Shown here one piece after another: positions 29,833-36,910 of a stretch of 48,398 nucleotides of DNA. Origin of the DNA: a virus; the IMG/VR virus record IMGVR_UViG_3300030085_002431, positions 115,449 through 163,846 of that record. One strand, written 5' to 3'. Both the position numbers and the translations under genes were made by a program. The first letter of the stretch is position 1. The number at the start of each line of letters is the position of its first letter. Below the pieces are notes generated by a model. The model searched no databases. It was not told the origin of the DNA and was given only the letters and a program-made list of their open reading frames with translations.

Positions 29833-30275
29833 TTTTTAAAGCAATCAAAGAGACCCTAGGTCAAGTGTTTCATTCTCCTGAAGCATCTGGAACATGGGGA
29901 ACGGATGATGTTAAACTTCCATTTTGGGATGATGCAGACATTGAATGTGCAATTGATGAAGAAGTTGTGGACTGCAGTGAAATGGACAGTCCTCCTTATG
30001 TCGGTGTTCCTGCTCCTGCGTACCTAGAGGATGATGAATGGTTTGGTCCTGCTCCAGTTCTTACAGAAAAGCAGGAAGCATACATTCAACTTGAAGAAGC
30101 AACTGAAAGACTTCATGAAGATATGCGTAAAGAGTCTGGAAAAGTCGAGTCTGAAAATATCCATGAAGAACTGTATAAAATGGCAAGTAAGAACTGGAAC
30201 ACTGTGAGTGAGACTCAGGGTGGTTCAGAGAACTTCCAAGAAGGTCCTAATGGATGGAGTTCAGGAATCCGATGA
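29829..30275 (+). CDS. Acidic hypothetical protein (148 aa)
   Basis: The start at ATG 29829 overlaps the lysozyme stop in ATGA. The protein is Glu/Asp-rich (WDDADIECAIDEEVVDC, YLEDDEWFGPAPVLTEKQEAY) with a helical centre and a polar C-terminus. No domain was recognised. Placed in the lysis-like operon. Confidence 0.65.
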   Translation: MIFKAIKETLGQVFHSPEASGTWGTDDVKLPFWDDADIECAIDEEVVDCSEMDSPPYVGVPAPAYLEDDEWFGPAPVLTEKQEAYIQLEEATERLHEDMRKESGKVESENIHEELYKMASKNWNTVSETQGGSENFQEGPNGWSSGIR

Positions 30276-30487
30276 CAACACTTGACGACTGGCGTTATAA
30301 TGACGACAGGATGCTTGTCAGAGAACAGGCATTGAAAATCTTGATGTCAAAGTTTGGTCATGTTATGGATGGGGTAGTTCCTAAGTATTCCCCACAGTCC
30401 ATCTATGAGTGTGCTCATGATTGGGTTTCTCAAGGACACAACACGACTGCTGGCATCGTTAAATATTATGAGGCTTATTATCAATGA
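30272..30487 (+). CDS. Small hypothetical protein (71 aa)
   Basis: MTTLDDWRYNDDRMLVREQALK... is soluble and helical. I chose the ATG at 30272 for its four-base overlap; an ATG at 30254 would overlap by 22 bases. No family recognised. Confidence 0.65.
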   Translation: MTTLDDWRYNDDRMLVREQALKILMSKFGHVMDGVVPKYSPQSIYECAHDWVSQGHNTTAGIVKYYEAYYQ

Positions 30488-31155
30488 AAACTTTTTTGAC
30501 TGCGTTGGTTGCTGCTGCTGCAGTTTCTCTTCCTGCCTTTGCTGACAACTCTAAAATCACCAAGGGTTTTCATACTATGGATGCAATGGGGTGTATGCTA
30601 CTTCGAGAGTGTACAAATGGAGTCGATAAGGTCGAAAGCATCGCAACTATTGCTGATGAGTATCCCGATATTGATTTTAATATTGTTGCTGACGAGTTCA
30701 ACGCAATGCTCGTTGCTTTTGAACAGATCGGAGTTGGGGTGTTTCTAGCAGATAGTAAGTATTTTCCACACAGTCATCGTGGTGTTTATCATACTGTTGG
30801 TAATAACTTCTTTCTTAATAGGAAGTATATGGACAGTACCAATTATCTGATGCAGGTAATGCGTCATGAGGGTTGGCACGCTGCACAGGACTGTATGGCA
30901 GGAACTATCGAGAATAGTTTGATTGCTATTATCAAACCTGAAGATGAAGTTCCTATTGTTTGGCGTGTTCTGGCAGAACGTACCTATCCTAAAAATGCAG
31001 TTCCTTGGGAAGCAGAAGCATCGTGGGCAGGTCGCACTGAGAATATGACCATGGAAGCACTTCAGGCATGTGCAGCAGGTAAGATGTGGGAAGTGTATGA
31101 ACCCACTCCTCTGACTCGTAAGTATCTTGTTGAAGAGGGTTATATCAAGGATTGA
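30484..31155 (+). CDS. Secreted putative zinc metalloprotease (HEGWH)
   Basis: The 223-residue protein has a clear signal peptide (MKTFLTALVAAAAVSLPAFA|D). MRHEGWHAAQD places H128, E129 and H132 as an HExxH zinc site on a helix, and E176 or E178 downstream (PWEAEASW) can be the third ligand, as in gluzincins. It would act in the periplasm or medium. Its position between a lysozyme and holin-like proteins suggests a part in lysis or envelope remodelling. The assignment rests on the motif and signal peptide; the family is not recognised. Confidence 0.7.
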   Translation: MKTFLTALVAAAAVSLPAFADNSKITKGFHTMDAMGCMLLRECTNGVDKVESIATIADEYPDIDFNIVADEFNAMLVAFEQIGVGVFLADSKYFPHSHRGVYHTVGNNFFLNRKYMDSTNYLMQVMRHEGWHAAQDCMAGTIENSLIAIIKPEDEVPIVWRVLAERTYPKNAVPWEAEASWAGRTENMTMEALQACAAGKMWEVYEPTPLTRKYLVEEGYIKD

Positions 31156-31164
31156 TAAATAAAA

Positions 31165-31476
31165 ATGCCTTGCCTCTTTAAAATGCCAGTATCACCTAAG
31201 GATACGGTGGTAAAAAAAGAGGAAACCAAAAAGGAAAACAAATTTGAATGGGCTGATGAAGGGGTTTCGACCCTTGTGAGAGTTATTATATTGGGATGGT
31301 CAGCAGCAATACTGACCCTTAACTATGTAAGTATTCCTGGTATTCCTCAGAAGAACATCGATCCAACTTTCATAGCCAGTGTTTTTACAGGAACTTTAGC
31401 GACCTTTGGGGTTGTTCCTGCTAAAAAGAAAGAAGAAAAACCAGAAGTAGAGACTAAAGAGAAGGTTGAAAAATGA
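31165..31476 (+). CDS. Two-helix membrane protein, holin-like
   Basis: The 103-residue protein has hydrophobic segments STLVRVIILGWSAAILTLNY and FIASVFTGTLATFGVV, separated by a short Pro-rich turn, and charged Lys/Glu-rich ends. Size and topology fit a class II holin, and a lysozyme gene lies 1.3 kb upstream. No holin family was recognised, so the call is contextual. Confidence 0.5.
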   Translation: MPCLFKMPVSPKDTVVKKEETKKENKFEWADEGVSTLVRVIILGWSAAILTLNYVSIPGIPQKNIDPTFIASVFTGTLATFGVVPAKKKEEKPEVETKEKVEK

Positions 31477-31646
31477 GAGACGGAGGCAAATGGAGAGCAT
31501 ACTACCTAGAACATCGAGGAGGATTATCTCCATGCCAACAAAAACTTCTCATTGAAGGTCCAAAGTCTCTCTCCCAAGCATGGCAATTAAATGCTATGTG
31601 GTATGATTACCAAAAGAGATTCTTGAAAGATGAACCTAGTTCTTAG
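31473..31646 (+). CDS. Small basic hypothetical protein (57 aa)
   Basis: MRDGGKWRAYYLEHRGGLSP... is basic and aromatic-rich, with KSLSQAWQLNAMWYDYQKRFL. It overlaps both neighbours by a few bases (ATGA upstream, 17 bases downstream). Family not recognised. Confidence 0.6.
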   Translation: MRDGGKWRAYYLEHRGGLSPCQQKLLIEGPKSLSQAWQLNAMWYDYQKRFLKDEPSS

Positions 31647-31785
31647 ACCACTATCTGATATTAACGACCCCACATGGAGTGTCATAATTTCCCTCGTCAT
31701 TCTTTTGGCGGGGGTTTTTTATGTTATTGTCTATATAATAAGTATGGCAAATAATGAATTAAACGATGAGCGACCTGACGAATAA
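31630..31785 (+). CDS. Small membrane protein (51 aa)
   Basis: MNLVLRPLSDINDPTWSVII... has one transmembrane helix (VIISLVILLAGVFYVIVYII) and an acidic tail. It overlaps the genes on either side by 17 and 20 bases. A hairpin with T tract lying inside it is therefore read as coding rather than a terminator. A TATAAT at 31734-31739 lies within it. Confidence 0.6.
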   Translation: MNLVLRPLSDINDPTWSVIISLVILLAGVFYVIVYIISMANNELNDERPDE

Positions 31786-32155
31786 GGATGCTGAACAAGA
31801 CTCTAAACTTGCTGTCTTGGAAAGTAAGATTGAAAGTTATCGAGAACGCATCATTGCGCTTGAGGGAGAAACAAAAGATGTTTCTGTCATTGATAGCACT
31901 CTAGAGAATGCTATTCGTCGTATTGAGATGGTTCACCAACGTATTGATAGAACAGAAGAGAAACTTAAGCAAGTTGAACAGAAAGTTCTAGACAATAAAA
32001 TTTGGATTCAAAGAGCATCTGCTGTCATTGGTGCAGCAGTTACTATTATTGGACTTATTGCTGCCATGCCATCAGACGCAGATGCTCAGGAGGCATATTA
32101 TGGGAGCAATGACACCCCCCAGCAGGAAGTCGTGTTACAACTTCCGAGTAGTTGA
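31766..32155 (+). CDS. Coiled-coil protein with C-terminal membrane helix
   Basis: In this 129-residue protein, residues 12-78 are a heptad-rich coiled coil (LAVLESKIESYRERIIALEGE... IDRTEEKLKQVEQKVL). A hydrophobic helix follows (ASAVIGAAVTIIGLIAAM) and a short polar tail with AQEAYYG. The layout resembles phage proteins of the hemolysin-XhlA/holin-associated type. Close to the lysozyme cluster; a lysis role is possible. Confidence 0.6.
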   Translation: MSDLTNKDAEQDSKLAVLESKIESYRERIIALEGETKDVSVIDSTLENAIRRIEMVHQRIDRTEEKLKQVEQKVLDNKIWIQRASAVIGAAVTIIGLIAAMPSDADAQEAYYGSNDTPQQEVVLQLPSS

Positions 32156-32561
32156 AATCAATAGAGTTGTTGATGGTGATACCATCGATGTAACTATTGA
32201 CTTAGGTTTTGACCTTTTTAAAAAAGAAAGGGTAAGAGTTGCAGGTGTTGACACACCAGAAAAACGCACAAGAGACCTAGAGGAAAAGGAGTTAGGAATT
32301 GAGGCAACGAATTGGCTCAAAGAGAAGTTGGATGGTGCCATTAGTGGGGATGACGATCTTGTTATTCGTACTGAGCTTGTTGGTGGTATGGGCAAGTATG
32401 GTCGTCTTCTCGGATGGCTTTACATTGGAGACAGTGAACTTTCCTTGAACGAAATAATGATTGAGGAAGGTTATGCCTGGTCATACGACGGTGGAACTAA
32501 ACAAAAAAACTTTGAAGAACTTAGAGAAATTCGTCGTGCTAAAGGCACGTTGGTATCATGA
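32100..32561 (+). CDS. Thermonuclease-like (SNase family) nuclease
   Basis: The start at 32100 (153 aa) has AGGAGG at 32088-32093. VVEINRVVDGDTIDVTIDLG and RVRVAGVDTPEKR give the SNase acidic metal ligands and catalytic Arg. KYGRLLGWLYIGD and LNEIMIEEGYAWSY are the second half. It probably hydrolyses DNA or RNA with Ca2+. A start at 32028 would overlap the preceding gene by 128 bases with an out-of-place leader. Confidence 0.85.
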   Translation: MGAMTPPSRKSCYNFRVVEINRVVDGDTIDVTIDLGFDLFKKERVRVAGVDTPEKRTRDLEEKELGIEATNWLKEKLDGAISGDDDLVIRTELVGGMGKYGRLLGWLYIGDSELSLNEIMIEEGYAWSYDGGTKQKNFEELREIRRAKGTLVS

Positions 32562-32737
32562 CCTTTAAAAAGAAAAAGAGAAGCCTGGGCTGGCACATCG
32601 AGCAGAAACTTGATGACACAGCAATGTGGCACAAGAGAGTTATTCGCAACATTCAAAAGAAGTACGACCTGACAAATTACAATCTTTTATGGATTGCATT
32701 TGCTAAGGGAGTTCTACTTGGTTTAATTATACTGTGA
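32558..32737 (+). CDS. Small basic membrane protein (59 aa)
   Basis: MTFKKKKRSLGWHIEQKLDD... has a basic N-terminus and a C-terminal hydrophobic helix (LLWIAFAKGVLLGLIIL), a tail-anchored layout. It overlaps the nuclease stop by four bases. Function unknown. Confidence 0.6.
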   Translation: MTFKKKKRSLGWHIEQKLDDTAMWHKRVIRNIQKKYDLTNYNLLWIAFAKGVLLGLIIL

Positions 32738-32744
32738 GGACACC

Positions 32745-32990
32745 ATGCAGAAACTAATCAATGTACTTGCACTTGCGTCTTTTGCTGTATCTGCTGCCGT
32801 TGTTGGTGGTGGCACTTGGTTATATCTTAACAAGGATGTCTTAATTGAAAGAGCAAGAGAGAGGGCAGCAGCTGCGGCAACGGAAGCAGTGGCAGGAGCA
32901 CTTCCTGGTCTCATCGATGCTGCTATGCCAGAAATGCCTGAAATGCCTAAGCATACAGGTGGTGCTATTCCACCAGTGAGGATGCCATGA
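32745..32990 (+). CDS. Small membrane-anchored Ala/Pro-rich protein
   Basis: The 81-residue protein has an N-terminal helix (VLALASFAVSAAVVGGGTWLYL), an Ala-rich helical stretch (ERARERAAAAATEAVAGAL) and a MPEMPEMP tail. Overlaps the next gene by four bases. Function unknown. Confidence 0.65.
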   Translation: MQKLINVLALASFAVSAAVVGGGTWLYLNKDVLIERARERAAAAATEAVAGALPGLIDAAMPEMPEMPKHTGGAIPPVRMP

Positions 32991-33649
32991 AACCATACTG
33001 GGAAACTAACAAAGAAGAACCTGGAGATTACTATCCAGAACCAAAGACTGAAGAACCAAAAGTAAAAGGTACGTCACCATTGAAGATGGTTGCCATTGCT
33101 GCTGGTTCACTTTTTGCAATATCACATATCGGTCTTTTGGGTTATCTTGTAAGACAACCTGAACAACCTAGAGTTCCACAAGTTCCAACAATTAATATTC
33201 CCCGTGGGGATTATTCTTCATATACCATCAAAGCAGGAAAGGATGGATATGAAATTCAATATAAAGCAAATGACCCTGCTATTCTTGAGTCAGAAAGGTC
33301 TTTGAATCTTAATCAGAATAAGAAAGGATTGTTTGGTGGTGGCACTGAACAACGCAATGAGTATCGTCGTGACCAATACACCATGGACGGAACCCGTAAC
33401 ATCGGGGGAGGTGCAATAGGTGAAGAGGGAAAGATGAATGCCCAAAGCGCAGAGTGTATAGCGGCGGACGCTGGAGCACGGTCACAAGGTGCAATGGCAG
33501 GTAGTTCTATTGCTGCTGGTTTAGTTGTTCCTGCGGTTGCTAACATTCCTTATGTTGGATGGTTAGCAGGTGGTTGGGCATTACTCTTAGGACAAAGAGC
33601 AGGTTCTTCAATCGGTTCACAAGTTGGACAAGTATTTAATGATTGTTAA
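32987..33649 (+). CDS. Membrane-anchored structural-type protein (220 aa)
   Basis: A soluble Pro-rich N-terminus is followed by a transmembrane helix (MVAIAAGSLFAISHIGLLGYLV), a Pro/Gln linker and a Gly-rich middle (GLFGGGTEQ). The C-terminal Ala/Gly segment (GSSIAAGLVVPAVANIPYVGW... GSSIGSQVGQV) has a glycine-zipper look. Glycine zippers insert in membranes, so it may be a DNA-entry or pore-forming virion protein (inference). Confidence 0.6.
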   Translation: MKPYWETNKEEPGDYYPEPKTEEPKVKGTSPLKMVAIAAGSLFAISHIGLLGYLVRQPEQPRVPQVPTINIPRGDYSSYTIKAGKDGYEIQYKANDPAILESERSLNLNQNKKGLFGGGTEQRNEYRRDQYTMDGTRNIGGGAIGEEGKMNAQSAECIAADAGARSQGAMAGSSIAAGLVVPAVANIPYVGWLAGGWALLLGQRAGSSIGSQVGQVFNDC

Positions 33650-33664
33650 ATAGAAAGAAAACAC

Positions 33665-33877
33665 ATGTCAGAGTTTAACACTCCTCATAGAGACCCCTGG
33701 TACTCTATGATTAAAGAGTGTCAGGATGCCGTAGATAGGCATACCCAGATGTACTTAGAAACATATGATGTATTTCATTTGAATCAAGCAGATTTAATAA
33801 GACTCTACATGTGTAGATTGAAAGAGTGGATTACTAAGAATGAATCGGAGATGAACGATGCCTGCGGAGATTCCTAA
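33665..33877 (+). CDS. Small hypothetical protein (70 aa)
   Basis: MSEFNTPHRDPWYSMIKECQ... is helical and soluble. It overlaps the next gene by 20 bases. Family not recognised. Confidence 0.65.
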   Translation: MSEFNTPHRDPWYSMIKECQDAVDRHTQMYLETYDVFHLNQADLIRLYMCRLKEWITKNESEMNDACGDS

Positions 33878-34691
33878 TATTGGTACTAAGGACATTAGAA
33901 TCAAAACATTACGGATTAATGATATTAGAGTTCCTGAGGTTACTACTTGGGATAGAGATACTTCTTTGGCTATTCCTTATGCTGCACCAGTTACGGTAGA
34001 TATAGGTAGTCCTATTGTTGATATTCCTGGATGTGTTGAGGCACATGAGGTAGATGAAAACAATATGTTGGAAGATGCTGACCCAAAAGGCACTGAAACC
34101 TTTTGTGATGCAGGAATTCCATCTTACAATCCGATTGATTATAATAAAGGAAAATTAAAGTTTGAGCGTGAGACTCCAGTACCACCAGTTGCACCACCAC
34201 CAAAAAAGGAAACACCAGAACCAGAAGTAAACACACCCAAGACACCAGATACTTCAGGAGCAACTGCAGAGATTGAATGTCCTACCCAGAAACAATTGTC
34301 GGAGGAACCTGTTGGTTTCATCTTCGACAGTGGTAGGAAAGTTGTTATTGGATATAAGTTAGAAGGAACTGAATGTATTCGATTAGTTGAAGATGTTCCA
34401 ATCATTCAACAAGCCATAAATGGATTACCCCCAACGGGGACCGTAATCACCACTGGGGGTATTGCTGTTGTTGCTACTACTTCTGCACTGCTTGCTAAAC
34501 CTTTCGCAGATATACTTCTGAAGGTTATCAAACCTACAGTCAAGAAGGTTCTTAAAAAGGTTGCTCAGATTAGAGGCAAGAAGATTAAGGTCGAATCTGT
34601 ATCGGACCGCCGAGCAGAGCAGCGGATTCGGAATGAAGCGATTGCAAAGCTTCGGTCTGTTGCGGTGAAGAGCCAGAAGAAGAAGAAGTAG
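33858..34691 (+). CDS. Proline-rich virion-type protein (277 aa)
   Basis: The N-terminal beta-rich region (IRIKTLRINDIRVPEVTTW) is followed by a Pro/Lys linker (PVPPVAPPPKKETPEPEV), a domain with a CPTQKQL start and a hydrophobic Gly/Ala segment (GTVITTGGIAVVATTSALLA). A highly basic C-terminus (VKKVLKKVAQIRGKKIK... KSQKKKK) could bind DNA. Its last 107 bases overlap, tail to tail, the minus-strand gene at 34585. No family recognised. Confidence 0.65.
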   Translation: MPAEIPNIGTKDIRIKTLRINDIRVPEVTTWDRDTSLAIPYAAPVTVDIGSPIVDIPGCVEAHEVDENNMLEDADPKGTETFCDAGIPSYNPIDYNKGKLKFERETPVPPVAPPPKKETPEPEVNTPKTPDTSGATAEIECPTQKQLSEEPVGFIFDSGRKVVIGYKLEGTECIRLVEDVPIIQQAINGLPPTGTVITTGGIAVVATTSALLAKPFADILLKVIKPTVKKVLKKVAQIRGKKIKVESVSDRRAEQRIRNEAIAKLRSVAVKSQKKKK

Positions 34692-35514
34692 TAGGTTCTG
34701 GAATAGTGTGTGCGTGAGGTTTGATGTAAGTGACATCTCGTACCATTACATCAGCACAAATAGAATAATAAGGACTCTTGGGATGGAAACTGATTCCCTC
34801 CTTTAATAATTGTCCACAATTTTTTAGTCTCGCAATCTCAAAGTCTAACCGCTTGTTGGCAGTTAATTGTTGTTGCAACTTAATCTGTGTTTCTGCTGCT
34901 TCTTTGCAGAGTGCTTGTGCTTTTTTGTCTAGCGGTGTAGACCAGGTTAGTGAGAATCCTAACCCAAGACTGTAATTATCTTTCTGTCCTGTTCTTGTAG
35001 GAACATTGTATAAAATGGAGCCTGGACTATCTGGTGCTCCATCGGGAATATCATTTCCATCATCATCAAAATCACCAGTCAAATCCCTCATGTCATAAAC
35101 GGGAGACGGGTAATATGCTTCATACGGTCTCATGAACGAAGTTGTTCCAGTTACATACGGGGTGAAGTTTCTGGTAGCACCTTGACATTGGACTCCACCC
35201 CCATAAGTATTCGTAATGTAGGGTCCTTGTAATACCTGGATTGCCTGATTAGTGACGGAGCCACTACTATTAGCAACAGGAGCAGCAGTAGCGGAGACAC
35301 CACCAACAGTTTCTGCCAAAGATTGAGATGGGAATAATCCACTAAGTATTATTGGGAGAATATACTTGTAGTATCTGTTACCGAGGTTACCTCGGTTGTT
35401 CTTTGTATAATTGTGTGGTTTGACAGCCCTGGGCCTTTTACGGTCTCGGTAAACTGGAACGCTGCTCCTGGGGTTGTCTGTGTGAATGTTGGTTTTGAAC
35501 CCACTCCAGTCCAT
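34585..35514 (-). CDS. Secreted phage protein with Ca-loop-like motif (start uncertain)
   Basis: The frame from ATG 35514 gives 309 residues, but its first 55 codons overlap the upstream gene in another frame. The sequence YYKYILPIILSGLFPSQSLA|ETVGG, just past the upstream stop, looks like a signal peptide. No ATG, GTG or TTG lies between 35514 and that peptide, so a rare ATT/ATA start, a frameshift from the upstream frame or the long form must be used. The mature part has DFDDDGNDIPDG (calcium-loop-like), four cysteines and a helical segment (CKEAAETQIKLQQQLTANKR). Function unknown. Confidence 0.6.
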   Translation of the reverse strand: MDWSGFKTNIHTDNPRSSVPVYRDRKRPRAVKPHNYTKNNRGNLGNRYYKYILPIILSGLFPSQSLAETVGGVSATAAPVANSSGSVTNQAIQVLQGPYITNTYGGGVQCQGATRNFTPYVTGTTSFMRPYEAYYPSPVYDMRDLTGDFDDDGNDIPDGAPDSPGSILYNVPTRTGQKDNYSLGLGFSLTWSTPLDKKAQALCKEAAETQIKLQQQLTANKRLDFEIARLKNCGQLLKEGISFHPKSPYYSICADVMVRDVTYIKPHAHTIPEPTTSSSSGSSPQQTEALQSLHSESAALLGGPIQIRP

Positions 35515-35792
35515 GTTGAATTCACTCCTTCAATGGTTACATTAGTTGTATGAGGCGTTGGTGAAAGGTTTCCAGATGCAGTAACACCTGAACCTGTAGC
35601 AGAGTATTGATACCCTGTGTTATAGTCCATCGAATTGATGGTCTCAGTGATTGTTTGTGTTGTTTCAGTATGGCTGGTCATTGAGCCCTGGGTGAAGTTT
35701 GGTACAACAGGAACAGAGTGTCCAGGTTGCACCAAACCATGTATTACACCAAGAACCAATCCCAATCCGATTGCTTCTTGTAGTCTAGTCAT
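35349..35792 (-). CDS. Thr/Ser-rich secreted-type protein (147 aa)
   Basis: The N-terminus (TRLQEAIGLGLVLGVIHGLV) is hydrophobic and signal-like; the rest is rich in Thr, Ser and Gly (TTQTITETINS, TGSGVTASGNLS), as in beta-structured surface proteins. It starts within the stop of the gene before it (TGATG) and ends where the next signal-like sequence begins. Second of a three-gene minus-strand operon. Confidence 0.65.
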   Translation of the reverse strand: MTRLQEAIGLGLVLGVIHGLVQPGHSVPVVPNFTQGSMTSHTETTQTITETINSMDYNTGYQYSATGSGVTASGNLSPTPHTTNVTIEGVNSTWTGVGSKPTFTQTTPGAAFQFTETVKGPGLSNHTIIQRTTEVTSVTDTTSIFSQ

Positions 35793-36289
35793 CAGTCGAT
35801 TACAGTAACTTCAGAGACGAATTGTCCGATTGCACTGGATCCAGCTCCGCCTGCGGTTACCGTAATTGCACCAGCACTGGTTACAGTACCAGCTAGGTCT
35901 CCTGCAGTTCCAGCTGAGTAAGAAGTAACTGAACCAAAGTTAGGAATTGCACCTACAGTTGCAGCACTAGTAGGTAGTGCATCACCCTGTGTATAAGATT
36001 GACTGAAACTAAATGCTGCACCTGCGGTATCTTGTGTTGCAGCAATGGTTCCTGGGCTGTAAACACCACTGGTAATAGTACCAGCAGAAACTGTGTTTGC
36101 AGTTGATCCGTCCGTAGTATCAATATTTGAACCTGCGATACTGAACGAGGATCCGATTCTTGAAGCAGTTGAACGCGCAGCATCTACGGTCAGTTGAACA
36201 CTAGATGCATGTTTAGTAACAAGTCCGCCTGCATTTGCTGCAGATGCGGTCATCAGAAGCATACCCAAAGTAATCGCTAGTCTCTTCAT
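35792..36289 (-). CDS. Secreted Ala/Gly/Ser/Thr-rich protein (165 aa)
   Basis: A clear signal peptide (MKRLAITLGMLLMTASAANA|GG) is followed by a low-complexity beta-type sequence (TITSGVYSPGTIAATQDTAG, GTVTSAGAITVTAGGAGSS) without cysteine. It may be a surface or extracellular matrix protein. First gene of the minus-strand operon, with CTAAATA on that strand upstream. Confidence 0.7.
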   Translation of the reverse strand: MKRLAITLGMLLMTASAANAGGLVTKHASSVQLTVDAARSTASRIGSSFSIAGSNIDTTDGSTANTVSAGTITSGVYSPGTIAATQDTAGAAFSFSQSYTQGDALPTSAATVGAIPNFGSVTSYSAGTAGDLAGTVTSAGAITVTAGGAGSSAIGQFVSEVTVID

Positions 36290-36316
36290 TTAAAATTCCA
36301 AGTGCGTCTTCACGAC

Positions 36317-36336
36317 TATTTAGCAAACTATAAATA
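36317..36336. promoter_or_regulatory. Divergent late-promoter-like boxes
   Basis: CTAAATA on the minus strand (TATTTAG at 36317-36323) faces the minus operon. TATAAATA on the plus strand (36329-36336) faces the oxygenase gene at 36363. This is the only divergent intergenic region in the window. Confidence 0.5.
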
Positions 36337-36362
36337 TTTTCACAAAGATTTTTGTATGTCTG

Positions 36363-36905
36363 ATGACAACACGTACTGCAGCACTAGTGATTGATAATTT
36401 TCTTAGTGAAGAACAGTGGCAATGGATACAAAACAATCTTGCTGACTTCATGAATACCGATGGATTTGTCGAAAATATTCATGAACCATACAAGACTGGA
36501 TTGGGGTGGATTGTTGATAAGTTAAAAGAGTTAGGTTTATATCAAGAACATTGGGAACAGACTATTCCTTCATGGTCTTTTATTAATACTTTACCACCAG
36601 GAATTGATAGAGAGTCTTCTGGAACTGGTTATCACATTGACTTTGGTGGTTTCATATATTATGCTCACCCTACATGGGATGAATCATGGGGTGGAAATTT
36701 GATGTTTGAGAACTGTGATGTTGATAAAATTGTTCCAATGCCAAATAGATTTGTTTGGATAAACCCAAAGGTTCCTCATGGAATCGAAGTTGTTAATAAT
36801 ACTGCACCACACAATAGAATTACTATTGTTGGATGGCCAGAGGGTTGTGTAGAATATAGTGCTGCTACGATGCAGATAAATACTCCTATGGGAGATACTG
36901 TTTGA
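36363..36905 (+). CDS. 2-oxoglutarate/Fe(II)-dependent oxygenase
   Basis: The 180-residue protein has YHIDFGG with H91 and D93, PHGIEVV with H139, and R152 in HNRITIVGW as the 2-oxoglutarate-binding residue. GGNLMFE lies between, giving the full jelly-roll set. It is shorter than and different from the copy at 13549. The target is unknown; adjacency to a giant virion-type protein suggests that protein as a candidate substrate (inference). Confidence 0.85.
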   Translation: MTTRTAALVIDNFLSEEQWQWIQNNLADFMNTDGFVENIHEPYKTGLGWIVDKLKELGLYQEHWEQTIPSWSFINTLPPGIDRESSGTGYHIDFGGFIYYAHPTWDESWGGNLMFENCDVDKIVPMPNRFVWINPKVPHGIEVVNNTAPHNRITIVGWPEGCVEYSAATMQINTPMGDTV

Positions 36906-36910
36906 TAGGA

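Noticed and set aside
31690-31722. Hairpin with six T residues that looks like a terminator
   Set aside because: It lies inside a 51-residue reading frame (31630-31785) coupled to both neighbours; the stem is imperfect and the bases are explained as coding.
32028-32099. Longer start for the SNase-like nuclease
   Set aside because: It would overlap the coiled-coil gene by 128 bases, and a strong AGGAGG sits in front of the ATG at 32100.
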